Source: Clostridiales bacterium (GTDB taxonomy: Bacteria > Bacillota > Clostridia > Christensenellales > UBA1242). From it: DNA of 64,000 bases. Location of the stretch: positions 68,161 through 132,160 of the forward strand of contig CAKJZJ010000003.1 in the NCBI GenBank assembly GCA_918292005.1. Reading direction: 5' to 3'. Below are positions 32,475 through 38,958 of this stretch, piece by piece (within the stretch, counting starts at the first letter, position 1; each line of letters starts with the position of its first letter). Below the pieces are notes generated by a model. That model searched no databases, was not told the origin of the DNA, and saw only the letters and a program-made list of their open reading frames with translations. A program made the position numbers and the translations under genes.

Positions 32475-33340
32475 TTATAGGTACTATTATTAAAAACCTA
32501 GGTGGCATATACGAAGTACTTGATGGTGGTCAGATATTCCAGTGTTCTATTAGAACTACTGCCAAAATTGATTCGGTGTATGTAGGAGACCTAGTCAATA
32601 TTGAGAAAGATACATATAGCAAAGATAAATATATTATCACTAGTGTAAAACCTAGAATAAATCTATTGCCTAGACCTAAAATAGCCAATATTCAGAAACT
32701 TCTCATAGTGATGTCTAGCGTGCCAATACCAGACATGGAATTGGTAGACAAACTAATAATATATTGTATGATGAATGGTATAGAGCCAATTATCGTAGTG
32801 TCCAAGTCGGATGTTCTGGATGAGGCTTTTATATCGGATATTATGGCACAATATTATTTTTTGACTGTATTTGCCGTATCTAGCAAAAAGGGTATTGGTA
32901 TAGCAGATATATGCAAATATATATCTGGTAGCATAACTGCCGTTTGTGGTCAGTCTGCTGCTGGTAAAAGTACCCTTATTAATGCCATTATCCCAGGTAT
33001 AGATCTACAGACTCAGGATGTAAGCAAAAAAATTTCTAGGGGAAAACAAACTACTAGGAGCAATAGTCTTTACTATTATAAAGATATTATAATTGCAGAC
33101 ACTCCGGGATTCAGTAGATTGGATTTGAATATTGATTGTGCAGATTTATCGGCATATTATCCAGAATTTGATGAGTATCTAGGGAAATGTAAATATCTCG
33201 ACTGCGCACATATCAAAGAAGGTGCAGATTGTGCTATTGTGACTGCAGTAGAGAGTGGTAAAATAAATAAAAATAGGTACGATAGATATGTTTCTTTGTA
33301 CCAAAAATTAAAAATATTAGGAGAAAAGAAATATGATTAA
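32474..33340 (+). CDS. rsgA: Ribosome small subunit GTPase RsgA, apparent AUU start
   Basis: This circularly permuted GTPase acts in 30S maturation. The N-terminal OB fold (GTIIKNLGGIYEVLDGGQIF) is encoded from 32480, but no ATG, GTG or TTG precedes it in frame; the frame opens after a stop at 32459. ATT at 32474 (288 aa), six to seven bases after AAAGGGG, is the best start, with ATA at 32471 or 32477 as alternatives. A GTG at 32576 would cut the OB fold. G4 is SKSD, G1 GQSAAGKST from residue 159, G3 DTPGF; the zinc knuckle is C239, C244, H246, C253. The rlmN stop and rsgA start share one base (TAATT). Confidence 0.9.
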   Translation: MIGTIIKNLGGIYEVLDGGQIFQCSIRTTAKIDSVYVGDLVNIEKDTYSKDKYIITSVKPRINLLPRPKIANIQKLLIVMSSVPIPDMELVDKLIIYCMMNGIEPIIVVSKSDVLDEAFISDIMAQYYFLTVFAVSSKKGIGIADICKYISGSITAVCGQSAAGKSTLINAIIPGIDLQTQDVSKKISRGKQTTRSNSLYYYKDIIIADTPGFSRLDLNIDCADLSAYYPEFDEYLGKCKYLDCAHIKEGADCAIVTAVESGKINKNRYDRYVSLYQKLKILGEKKYD

Positions 33341-33989
33341 GGTATTGCCTAGTACCAATCCATGTCCTGAGAATGGACTTTTGGAATATGCCGAAAAATT
33401 GTACGATATTGGTGTGGAATATCTACATTGTGATGTGATGGATGGAAGGTTCGTAGAGAATACCTGCCTAGATATAGACACTATCACTAATATTAGGAAT
33501 AATTGTGGAATACTACTAGATGTACATCTAATGGTGGCAGAACCTTGGGTGTGGGTAAAGGAATGTGCACATATTCCACCTAGTATCATTACTATACATT
33601 ACGAAAGCCCAAAAAAATTTAGTGAATTCATTAAAATGTCCAAATATCTGCATGAAAAAGAGATTTTATTTGGCGTGGCAATTAAACCAGGTACGCCAGT
33701 AGATATTCTAGCAGGATTACTTGATTATATAGATTTAATACTAGTTATGTCTGTGGAGCCGGGTAAAAGTGGTCAGTCATTTATTCCAGAGTCTCTGGAA
33801 AAAATCAAAGCCGTGAAAGATATGATAGCTGGCAGAGATATACTCATAGAAGTAGATGGCGGAATAAATGCAGATAATTACGCTAGTGTGGCAGATGCAG
33901 GAGCAGATTTTTTGGTGATGGGTAATGCCATGTATACTTGCTCAGATAGAAAAGCATTACTTGGCAAAATAGATAAACATTACAAATAA
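33333..33989 (+). CDS. rpe: Ribulose-phosphate 3-epimerase
   Basis: The pentose phosphate pathway enzyme interconverts ribulose-5-phosphate and xylulose-5-phosphate. It is 218 aa, a full TIM barrel: HCDVMDGRFVENT (metal-binding H and D), DVHLMVAEP, VAIKPGTPVD, ILVMSVEPGKSGQSF and EVDGGINADNY. The start ATG lies 8 bases inside rsgA. In B. subtilis thiN follows; here no thiN is seen and the spoVM candidate lies 57 bases downstream. Confidence 0.96.
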   Translation: MIKVLPSTNPCPENGLLEYAEKLYDIGVEYLHCDVMDGRFVENTCLDIDTITNIRNNCGILLDVHLMVAEPWVWVKECAHIPPSIITIHYESPKKFSEFIKMSKYLHEKEILFGVAIKPGTPVDILAGLLDYIDLILVMSVEPGKSGQSFIPESLEKIKAVKDMIAGRDILIEVDGGINADNYASVADAGADFLVMGNAMYTCSDRKALLGKIDKHYK

Positions 33990-33998
33990 TTTGCTCGG

Positions 33999-34030
33999 TC
34001 ACAAAAAATCCCATGTTTTCATATATTATC
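33999..34030 (+). promoter_or_regulatory. Candidate sigma-E-type promoter of spoVM
   Basis: CATATATTATC at 34020-34030 is identical to the box before sigK and ends 16 bases before the start codon, as it does there. A -35-like TCACAAA lies 14 bases upstream. B. subtilis spoVM is transcribed by sigma-E. Confidence 0.5.
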
Positions 34031-34046
34031 GTAGTAGGAGATAGAT

Positions 34047-34130
34047 ATGAAAATATATTGTTTCAAAGCACATAAGTTATTTAGACCATTATTAAAATTG
34101 TTATTTCATAAATGTTACATAGATATGTAA
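34047..34130 (+). CDS. spoVM: Stage V sporulation protein M candidate (27-aa amphipathic peptide)
   Basis: This short reading frame lies after rpe and before rpmB, where spoVM sits in B. subtilis. It encodes MKIYCFKAHKLFRPLLKLLF plus HKCYIDM. It aligns without gaps to B. subtilis SpoVM (MKFYTIKLPKFLGGIVRAML...): the MK-x-Y-x-x-K-x-x-K spacing is kept, a hydrophobic/basic amphipathic helix follows, and an Asp sits near the end. SpoVM recognises the convex forespore membrane and anchors SpoIVA. Pro9 of B. subtilis is His here, while a proline appears at position 14. TAGGAG precedes the ATG. Very short peptides give limited statistical certainty. Confidence 0.7.
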   Translation: MKIYCFKAHKLFRPLLKLLFHKCYIDM

Positions 34131-34142
34131 AGTATTGTAAAT

Positions 34143-34388
34143 ATGAGAATTGTTATATTTGTTGATTATTCACACTCAGAGTTTAATAAGGATTTTATGC
34201 TGTCGAATGCTCTATTGGATGTAGGGCATCAGGTCTTTTTGGTGTCTAATATTCAACAATTAAATGAATATATCAATAGTGATATGGACAAGCTTATTAG
34301 GGGATTTTCTGCAAAAAATGTAGATTTACCGGGTGATTATATGGATGCTAGTGGACATGAAATAAGAGAAGTGGTAGAGAGTATTTGA
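34143..34388 (+). CDS. Hypothetical protein, 81 aa
   Basis: The function is not recognised. The first 40 residues (RIVIFVDYSHSEFNKDFMLSNALLDVGHQVFLVSN) read like the first beta-alpha-beta unit of a Rossmann or GT-B glycosyltransferase fold, but the frame ends after 81 residues with an acidic tail, so it may be a truncated remnant of a larger gene or a genuine small protein. It starts 12 bases after spoVM and has no clear ribosome site. It occupies the position of thiN, but shows no thiamine pyrophosphokinase motifs. Confidence 0.5.
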   Translation: MRIVIFVDYSHSEFNKDFMLSNALLDVGHQVFLVSNIQQLNEYINSDMDKLIRGFSAKNVDLPGDYMDASGHEIREVVESI

Positions 34389-34403
34389 CCACTTTTTTTT
34401 ATT
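34369..34403 (+). terminator. Terminator after the 81-aa gene
   Basis: Stem AAGTGGT / ACCACTT (34369-34375 with 34388-34394) overlaps the stop codon and is followed by a long T-run. It probably closes the priA-to-spoVM transcription block. Confidence 0.7.
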
Positions 34404-34489
34404 TTTCTTGCAAATCATTTGCTAATAATATAAACCTAAAGTAAAATAATAATATAGAGAAGTATGTGTATAACTAGTTTGGAGATAAA

Positions 34490-35323
34490 ATGACGGAAAA
34501 AACCAACAAGTCTCATCAGTTTAATATTCCTAAAAGAAAAAATAACCAAGCCGTTATTCTTTTGTCTTTTATGCTGGTTTGTATTATTGCTATTACTCTA
34601 GCATATTATTTTGCTAGTGATTTTGCTACCAAAACAGTTGTGATGACTGGTAAAGTCGATATAGAGGCAGTGGGCAGTGGTCCATCTTATAGTTCTATCG
34701 AGAATAGAAATCCCAATTCAAATCTTTTTGTTTCTATTCCTTCTCCATACAATAATGTAAATGGCAAAGGTGTTCTTATTCCGGGCATGCCAATATCACT
34801 AGATGCAAATTGTAAAGTCTATGCATCTACGACCAAACCATTACTTCGTGCCAAGTTTGAAATACAAATATATGATAACGATACACTTTTGACGAGTCAA
34901 CAAGCTACATATACGGGCAGTAGTGGAGATGTGAGTCTATATGATTCATTTACTACCATGCTTGATAATGTAATTACAGCAGGTTCTGATTGGCTTTATT
35001 ATAGTACAGATGGTTACTATTATTACATAGGTTCACATACACCCAATGCTACTCTTGGTAATACTGAACTGTGGGAAGTAGATGTTACATCTGGCGACCA
35101 GGTGGTTTCATTCATAGATAGTTCAATTACTTTCCCAACAGGAATAGAAGCCGATTTTTCTACATTTCGTGTGAAATTTATTATAACATTCGAGGCTATC
35201 CAAAATTTCATTCCTAATGCCAGTGGAGTGCAATTACCTAATACTATTATCAATGCTAAAACTATATTTGATGATAATAGAGAGGGTGGTCAGGATTATG
35301 GTGGAACGAATACCAATAGTTAA
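34490..35323 (+). CDS. Exported or membrane-anchored protein of unknown function
   Basis: This 277-aa protein has a basic N-terminus (IPKRKNNQ), one strong membrane helix at about residues 21-43 and a large extracytoplasmic part rich in Ser, Thr, Asn and Tyr with predicted beta character. The order helix, short spacer and then TKTVVMTGKVDIEAVG recalls TasA/CalY-type exported proteins (which have a G-x-L-D-I block after the signal), but the match is weak. It lacks cysteine pairs and an LPXTG motif. GGAG precedes the ATG. It stands alone, convergent with rpmB. Confidence 0.65.
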   Translation: MTEKTNKSHQFNIPKRKNNQAVILLSFMLVCIIAITLAYYFASDFATKTVVMTGKVDIEAVGSGPSYSSIENRNPNSNLFVSIPSPYNNVNGKGVLIPGMPISLDANCKVYASTTKPLLRAKFEIQIYDNDTLLTSQQATYTGSSGDVSLYDSFTTMLDNVITAGSDWLYYSTDGYYYYIGSHTPNATLGNTELWEVDVTSGDQVVSFIDSSITFPTGIEADFSTFRVKFIITFEAIQNFIPNASGVQLPNTIINAKTIFDDNREGGQDYGGTNTNS

Positions 35324-35336
35324 TTATAGAAAAAAA

Positions 35337-35367
35337 GAAAACCAACGAATTTCGTTGGTTTTTTATT
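35337..35367. terminator. Bidirectional terminator between the exported-protein gene and rpmB
   Basis: Stem AACCAACG / CGTTGGTT (35340-35347 with 35353-35360) is flanked by an A-run on the left and a T-run on the right. Confidence 0.85.
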
Positions 35368-35558
35368 TATGCGTTTTCGCTATTTTTCATAGTTTTTAGA
35401 CATTTGGTGCAGATATATTCATTCTGAATTTTGCCATCTACTTCGATAGATTTCTTTTGTAGGTTAGCACCCCAAGTCCTCTTTGTAGCGATGTGAGAGT
35501 GACTTACTTGGTTTCCAGCCACTTTTTTCTTACCACATATAAAACATTCTTTTGCCAT
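35367..35558 (-). CDS. rpmB: Large ribosomal subunit protein bL28
   Basis: This 63-aa protein starts at MAKECFICGKKKVAGNQVSHS and carries the TKRTWGANLQKK block typical of bL28. Two CxxC pairs (C5/C8 and C50/C53) identify the zinc-binding form. A longer reading upstream lacks family support; the chosen start has GGGGGTGAA eight bases before it. In B. subtilis rpmB also lies between spoVM and the Asp23-like gene, transcribed opposite to yloU, so the arrangement is conserved. Confidence 0.95.
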   Translation of the reverse strand: MAKECFICGKKKVAGNQVSHSHIATKRTWGANLQKKSIEVDGKIQNEYICTKCLKTMKNSENA

Positions 35559-35854
35559 TGTAAAATTCACCCCCGAGGTAATTTTTTTATCAGTATTTGT
35601 ATTATACTTAAATAGTGGTACCAGTAGGTACCCAAATTTCGAACACAATGAGTATATCAAATAATTTTTTAGATGTAAAGACTTTTTTGCAAAGTTTGCA
35701 GTAAAAGATACATGATTTTTTATTAAATCTCTTGCAAAATATGTATACCTATTGTAAAATATATATGTAGTATCAGTATACTGCAGTATTTGTGTGCTGA
35801 TACATTTTATCAATGATTTTTAGATTGAGAAAAGTCGAAGGAGGTATAGTAGAA

Positions 35855-36187
35855 ATGGCAGTTAATACAAGTAATGCCTATGGTAGTATTACTATAGAAG
35901 ATGAAGCAATTGCATGTGCAACTGGACATATCGCTAGAGAGTGTTATGGCGTAATAGACCTAGTGGGTCCTGGTTCTGTCAAATCGAAGAACCACTTGAC
36001 TAGGGGTATCAAAATTATTACGGTAGGTAATAGAATTTATGTCGACCTATTTGCCATATTAAAGTATGGTGTATCTATCGGCACGGTTACCGACAATCTA
36101 AAGAGTGCCGTGAAATATGGCCTTGAGCAATTCACAGGTATGATTGTTGATAGTGTTAATATAAATGTAGTTGGAGTGAGAGTTTAA
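35855..36187 (+). CDS. Asp23/Gls24 family envelope stress response protein (YloU-like)
   Basis: The protein is 110 aa from ATG 35855, after GAAGGAGGT. The block GSITIEDEAIACATGHIARECYGVIDLV followed by GIKIITVGNRIYVDLFAILKYGVSIGTVTDNLKSAV is diagnostic of the Asp23 family. Family members are small membrane-associated proteins linked to envelope homeostasis; the precise activity is unknown. It precedes fakA as yloU precedes yloV in Bacillus. Confidence 0.92.
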   Translation: MAVNTSNAYGSITIEDEAIACATGHIARECYGVIDLVGPGSVKSKNHLTRGIKIITVGNRIYVDLFAILKYGVSIGTVTDNLKSAVKYGLEQFTGMIVDSVNINVVGVRV

Positions 36188-36224
36188 TTCAAATTTACTC
36201 CATTGATATATAAGGATAGATAAT

Positions 36225-37871
36225 ATGCAGAAAACAATTAATAGCACGATGTTTAGGAAAATGATTATTGCTAGTGCTAAAATATTAGATGATAATAAAG
36301 CGTTTGTAGATAGTTTGAATGTGTTCCCAGTACCTGATGGAGATACTGGTACCAATATGAGTATGACATATAATAATGTCGTAAAAGAATTGAATAATTG
36401 CCTAGAAAATGATTTTGCTAGTATTACTAGAGCCATTATAACTGGTGCTCTGAGAGGTGCTAGAGGAAATTCGGGCGTTATTCTTTCTCAGATAATGAAA
36501 GGTATCTGCAATGTAATTGGTACTTGCGAAAAAGAAGTTACCACCAAGATTTTTGCTAAAGCATTGGTTGAGGGGGCCAATATTGCATACAAAGCAGTTG
36601 CTGCTCCAAAAGAAGGAACAATTCTTACAGTTATCAGGGTTATATCTGAGTCAGCTGTTAGGAATAGTAAAAAGTATAATAATTTTGAGCCATTCTTTGA
36701 GGCTATACTCAATGATGGTGAAGCTATACTTCAGCAAACTCCAGAGATGCTACCAATACTCAAAAAAGCAGGTGTGGTAGATGCTGGTGGTAGAGGACTC
36801 ATTATTATATTCAAAGGTATGCAAAAGGTTATCTTGGGAGAAGAAGATTTCGATATCAATATCGAGCAACTTATCTCTACCCAGGTAATGAATAATAATG
36901 ACTTTTATGTAAATCTGGACAATCTAGCAGATATTGAATTTGCATATTGTACAGAGTTTATGATTACTCATATGAAGAAAAAGACTACCGAGAGTGATAT
37001 TGAGAAGTTTAGAGAAAATCTACTTACTATCGGTGATAGTGTGGTTTGTTTCGGTGACCTAGAATTAGTTAAATGTCACGTACATACCAATCAACCAAAT
37101 TTAGCACTTGGTAGTGCTCTAGAATTAGGTGAAATTATCAATATCAAGATTGAGAATATGGTAGAGCAGAATAGAGAATTGAAACGTGCCCAGACTGCTA
37201 GACAACAAAATCTAAAAGAAATAGGTATGGTAGCTGTTGCTCCAGGTCAGGGTATCGCCAATGTATTTGCTGACCTGCTAGTAGATGATATGATAGAGGG
37301 TGGACAGACCATGAATCCTAGTGCCGAGGATATTGCCAAGGCCGTAGATAGAATTCCTGCCAAAAATGTTCTAGTATTCCCTAATAATAAAAATATCATT
37401 CTTGCTGCCGAGCAGGCAAAGACACTTACCAAAAAGATTCTACATGTTATTCCTACCAAGTCTATTCCAGAGGGTATCGCATCTGTGCTTGCATTCAATC
37501 CAGATGGCACTGTGGAAGAGAATATAGAGAATATGACCAATGCAAAAGATAGCGTTATTAGTGCATCGGTTACATATGCCGTTAGGACTACTCATGTGAA
37601 TGGTTTTGATTTACAGACAGGGGATATTATTGGACTGGATAATAAAGGAATTATCGCAAAAGGCTCACTAGTGAAAGATACTACAATTCAATTAATAGAT
37701 AAGCTTATCACCCCAGATTCTGTCAATATGACACTATTTTATGGCAAAGACGTGGCAGAAGAAGACGCAAACGCACTAGCAGAGGAACTGGAGAAACGTT
37801 ATCCAGATTGTGATGTAAATATGGTAAATGGTGAACAACCAGTATATTATTACATTATTTCTATTGAATAA
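36225..37871 (+). CDS. fakA: Fatty acid kinase, ATP-binding subunit FakA (DAK/DhaL domain, YloV-like)
   Basis: This 548-aa protein has an N-terminal DhaL-type kinase domain: the Mg-ATP aspartates lie in FPVPDGDTGTNMSMT, with GALRGARGNSGVILSQ and VDAGGRGL. A middle domain (EFAYCTEFMI) and a C-terminal DegV-like domain (GMVAVAPGQGIANVF) follow. FakA phosphorylates FakB-bound fatty acids for phospholipid synthesis. No FakB is in the window. It forms a unit with the Asp23-family gene, ended by a terminator. Confidence 0.9.
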   Translation: MQKTINSTMFRKMIIASAKILDDNKAFVDSLNVFPVPDGDTGTNMSMTYNNVVKELNNCLENDFASITRAIITGALRGARGNSGVILSQIMKGICNVIGTCEKEVTTKIFAKALVEGANIAYKAVAAPKEGTILTVIRVISESAVRNSKKYNNFEPFFEAILNDGEAILQQTPEMLPILKKAGVVDAGGRGLIIIFKGMQKVILGEEDFDINIEQLISTQVMNNNDFYVNLDNLADIEFAYCTEFMITHMKKKTTESDIEKFRENLLTIGDSVVCFGDLELVKCHVHTNQPNLALGSALELGEIINIKIENMVEQNRELKRAQTARQQNLKEIGMVAVAPGQGIANVFADLLVDDMIEGGQTMNPSAEDIAKAVDRIPAKNVLVFPNNKNIILAAEQAKTLTKKILHVIPTKSIPEGIASVLAFNPDGTVEENIENMTNAKDSVISASVTYAVRTTHVNGFDLQTGDIIGLDNKGIIAKGSLVKDTTIQLIDKLITPDSVNMTLFYGKDVAEEDANALAEELEKRYPDCDVNMVNGEQPVYYYIISIE

Positions 37872-37873
37872 GA

Positions 37874-37899
37874 CAAACGACCTTCGGGTCGTTTTTTTA
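37874..37899 (+). terminator. Terminator of fakA
   Basis: Compact hairpin AAACGACC-TTCG-GGTCGTTT with a stable tetraloop, followed by a T-run. Confidence 0.93.
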
Positions 37900-37907
37900 T
37901 TATCTTT

Positions 37908-37916
37908 TGGTATAAT
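37908..37916 (+). promoter_or_regulatory. Extended -10 promoter of the 44-aa peptide gene
   Basis: TGGTATAAT is an extended -10 element just after the fakA terminator; no good -35 is seen. It would give a leader of about 85 bases. Confidence 0.5.
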
Positions 37917-37968
37917 TTGGAATAAAAATTTTGTAATATTTTGTAGTATTATCTCCAAACTAATACTA

Positions 37969-37990
37969 ACAAAGTAATCATTTACTTTGT
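37969..37990 (+). promoter_or_regulatory. Leader hairpin just upstream of the 44-aa gene
   Basis: A perfect nine-base inverted repeat ACAAAGTAA / TTACTTTGT with a four-base loop ends seven bases before AGGAGGTG. There is no T-run, so it is not a terminator; an operator or a translation-control hairpin is possible. Confidence 0.55.
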
Positions 37991-38009
37991 GTATATAGGA
38001 GGTGAAAAT

Positions 38010-38144
38010 ATGGCAATGAAAAAGTGTGATTGTACTAAAAAGGCTCATAGTAGAAGAATGTCTAAAAGAGCCGAAGCTAGTACAGACAAGGCAAAATCTA
38101 GAACAACATCTCGTAAATCTTCTAGAATTTCTAATTGTAACTAA
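38010..38144 (+). CDS. Small basic cysteine-containing protein, 44 aa, unknown function
   Basis: An open frame encodes MAMKKCDCTKKAHSRRMSKR followed by a Ser/Thr/Lys/Arg-rich stretch, ending SRISNCN. The ribosome site AGGAGGTG is the closest to consensus in the window. Cysteines at 6, 8 and 43 and about 14 Lys/Arg residues suggest a metal- or nucleic-acid-binding peptide, but no family was recognised. It has its own promoter, leader hairpin and terminator, so expression is likely. Confidence 0.65.
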   Translation: MAMKKCDCTKKAHSRRMSKRAEASTDKAKSRTTSRKSSRISNCN

Positions 38145-38161
38145 TAGCCTAGTTTCACTAT

Positions 38162-38199
38162 TGAAATACCACCAGGATTATCCTAGTGGTATTTTTTTA
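38162..38199 (+). terminator. Terminator of the 44-aa gene
   Basis: Stem AAATACCAC / GTGGTATTT with an imperfect inner part, followed by seven T. Confidence 0.85.
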
Positions 38200-38220
38200 T
38201 ATTATGGTGATTGAATTATT

Positions 38221-38340
38221 TACATAATCAGGCATACACGCGAATAAGCGAGTTGTAATGCGAAGCATAAGATTGTAGAGCAATCGCGAATCTCTAAATA
38301 GCGAAAAAAAAGACCTACCAATGTAGGTCATAATGGAGCG
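38221..38340. repeat. Direct repeat, copy 1 (about 120 bp)
   Basis: This segment is repeated at 38421-38542 with only a few differences (two substitutions in a GATTG...CAATC hairpin and a two-base length change in the A-run). It contains a duplicated minus-strand terminator (GACCTAC / GTAGGTC) and ends in the first bases of a tRNA-Gly 3' end. Confidence 0.92.
38303..38330 (-). terminator. Duplicated minus-strand terminator, copy 1
   Basis: GACCTAC / GTAGGTC hairpin (38312-38318 with 38323-38329) next to a run of A that reads as T on the minus strand. It follows a decayed tRNA-Gly 3' end. Confidence 0.75.
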
Positions 38341-38392
38341 ATAATAACGAGATTCGGTGCAGGCAAGTGACTATGGCACTTGACAAATTGCC
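38332..38392 (-). pseudogene. Decayed tRNA-Gly 3' fragment
   Basis: Next to repeat copy 1 the sequence TGGAGCG...ACGAGATTCG parallels the CCA end and T arm of the intact tRNA-Gly (TGGAGCGGAAGACGAGATTCG), after which similarity is lost. The T-loop GTTCGAATC is broken and no anticodon arm is present. The right boundary is approximate. Confidence 0.6.
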
Positions 38393-38420
38393 GACTATTC
38401 TCATAGTAGTAATATTGTGA

Positions 38421-38542
38421 TACATAATCAGGCATACACGCGAATAAGCGAGTTGTAATGCGAAGCATAAGATTGCAGTGCAATCGCGAATCTCTAAATA
38501 GCGAAAAAAAAAGGACCTACCAATGTAGGTCATAATGGAGCG
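38421..38542. repeat. Direct repeat, copy 2 (about 122 bp)
   Basis: This is the second copy of the 38221-38340 repeat. It abuts the intact tRNA-Gly and contains that gene's terminator, so copy 1 most likely arose by duplication of the tRNA-Gly 3' end with its downstream flank. Confidence 0.92.
38503..38533 (-). terminator. Terminator of the tRNA-Val/tRNA-Gly unit
   Basis: GACCTAC / GTAGGTC hairpin (38514-38520 with 38525-38531) with an A-run on the + strand, i.e. a T-run for the minus-strand tRNA transcript. Confidence 0.88.
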
Positions 38543-38610
38543 GAAGACGAGATTCGAACTCGCGACATTCGCCTTGGCAAGGCGACGCTCTACCACTGAG
38601 CCACTCCCGC
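38536..38610 (-). tRNA. tRNA-Gly (GCC)
   Basis: The reverse complement folds as a standard cloverleaf: acceptor GCGGGAG / CTTCCGC, D arm GGCTCAGTGGTAGAGC, anticodon loop CTTGCCAAG with anticodon GCC, T arm GCGAG-TTCGAAT-CTCGT, discriminator T and an encoded CCA. Length is 75 nt. Confidence 0.97.
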
Positions 38611-38628
38611 ATAAATATGGAGTTTAAG

Positions 38629-38664
38629 CGACGCTCTATCGCGCTTACTGCCGCCACTCCCGCA
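38629..38664 (-). pseudogene. Decayed tRNA-Gly 5' fragment
   Basis: Read on the minus strand this gives GCGGGAGTGGC, a scrambled D loop, then GATAGAGCGTCGC, matching the 5' half of the adjacent tRNA-Gly up to the anticodon stem. No anticodon loop or 3' half follows, so it cannot be a functional tRNA. Confidence 0.7.
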
Positions 38665-38720
38665 TATTGAGTTGACACATATTATGTCATCTCATTCAAA
38701 AAAGAGATTATAGAATAAAA

Positions 38721-38796
38721 TGGTGGGAGTTATAGGGCTCGAACCTATGACCTCCTGCTTGTAAGGCAGATGCTCTCCCAGCTGAGCTAAACTCCC
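38721..38796 (-). tRNA. tRNA-Val (TAC)
   Basis: The reverse complement gives acceptor GGGAGTT / AACTCCC, D arm GCTCAGCTGGGAGAGC, anticodon stem-loop CTGCCTTACAAGCAG with anticodon TAC, T arm ATAGG-TTCGAGC-CCTAT and encoded CCA; 76 nt. It is upstream of tRNA-Gly on the same strand. Confidence 0.97.
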
Positions 38797-38958
38797 ACAC
38801 AATTCCTGTACCCGACCGAGTACTTTACTAATATATCAAATAATGAAAAATAATGCAAGAGTTTTTTTGTAATTTTTTGTTTTTTTTAATATTTAAAATG
38901 ATATGTGTTTTATACCTTTTATGATACACTATTTATAATTATAGATCTGGAGATTGAT

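Noticed and set aside
32474..32600. Frameshift or truncation at the start of rsgA
   Set aside because: The OB-fold sequence is continuous and in frame from 32474; only the start codon is unusual.
34143..34388. thiN (thiamine pyrophosphokinase) remnant
   Set aside because: No similarity to ThiN motifs such as the DGD/GDFDS block; position alone is not enough.
35559..35813. N-terminal extension of bL28 on the minus strand
   Set aside because: The upstream residues do not match the family and the canonical MAKEC start has a good ribosome site.
38221..38542. CRISPR-like direct repeats
   Set aside because: Only two 120-bp copies, no short-repeat/spacer periodicity and no cas genes; explained by duplication of the tRNA-Gly flank.
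38315..38596. A 93-codon minus-strand frame across the tRNA-Gly region
   Set aside because: It runs through the tRNA, its terminator and the repeat; it is an accidental open frame.
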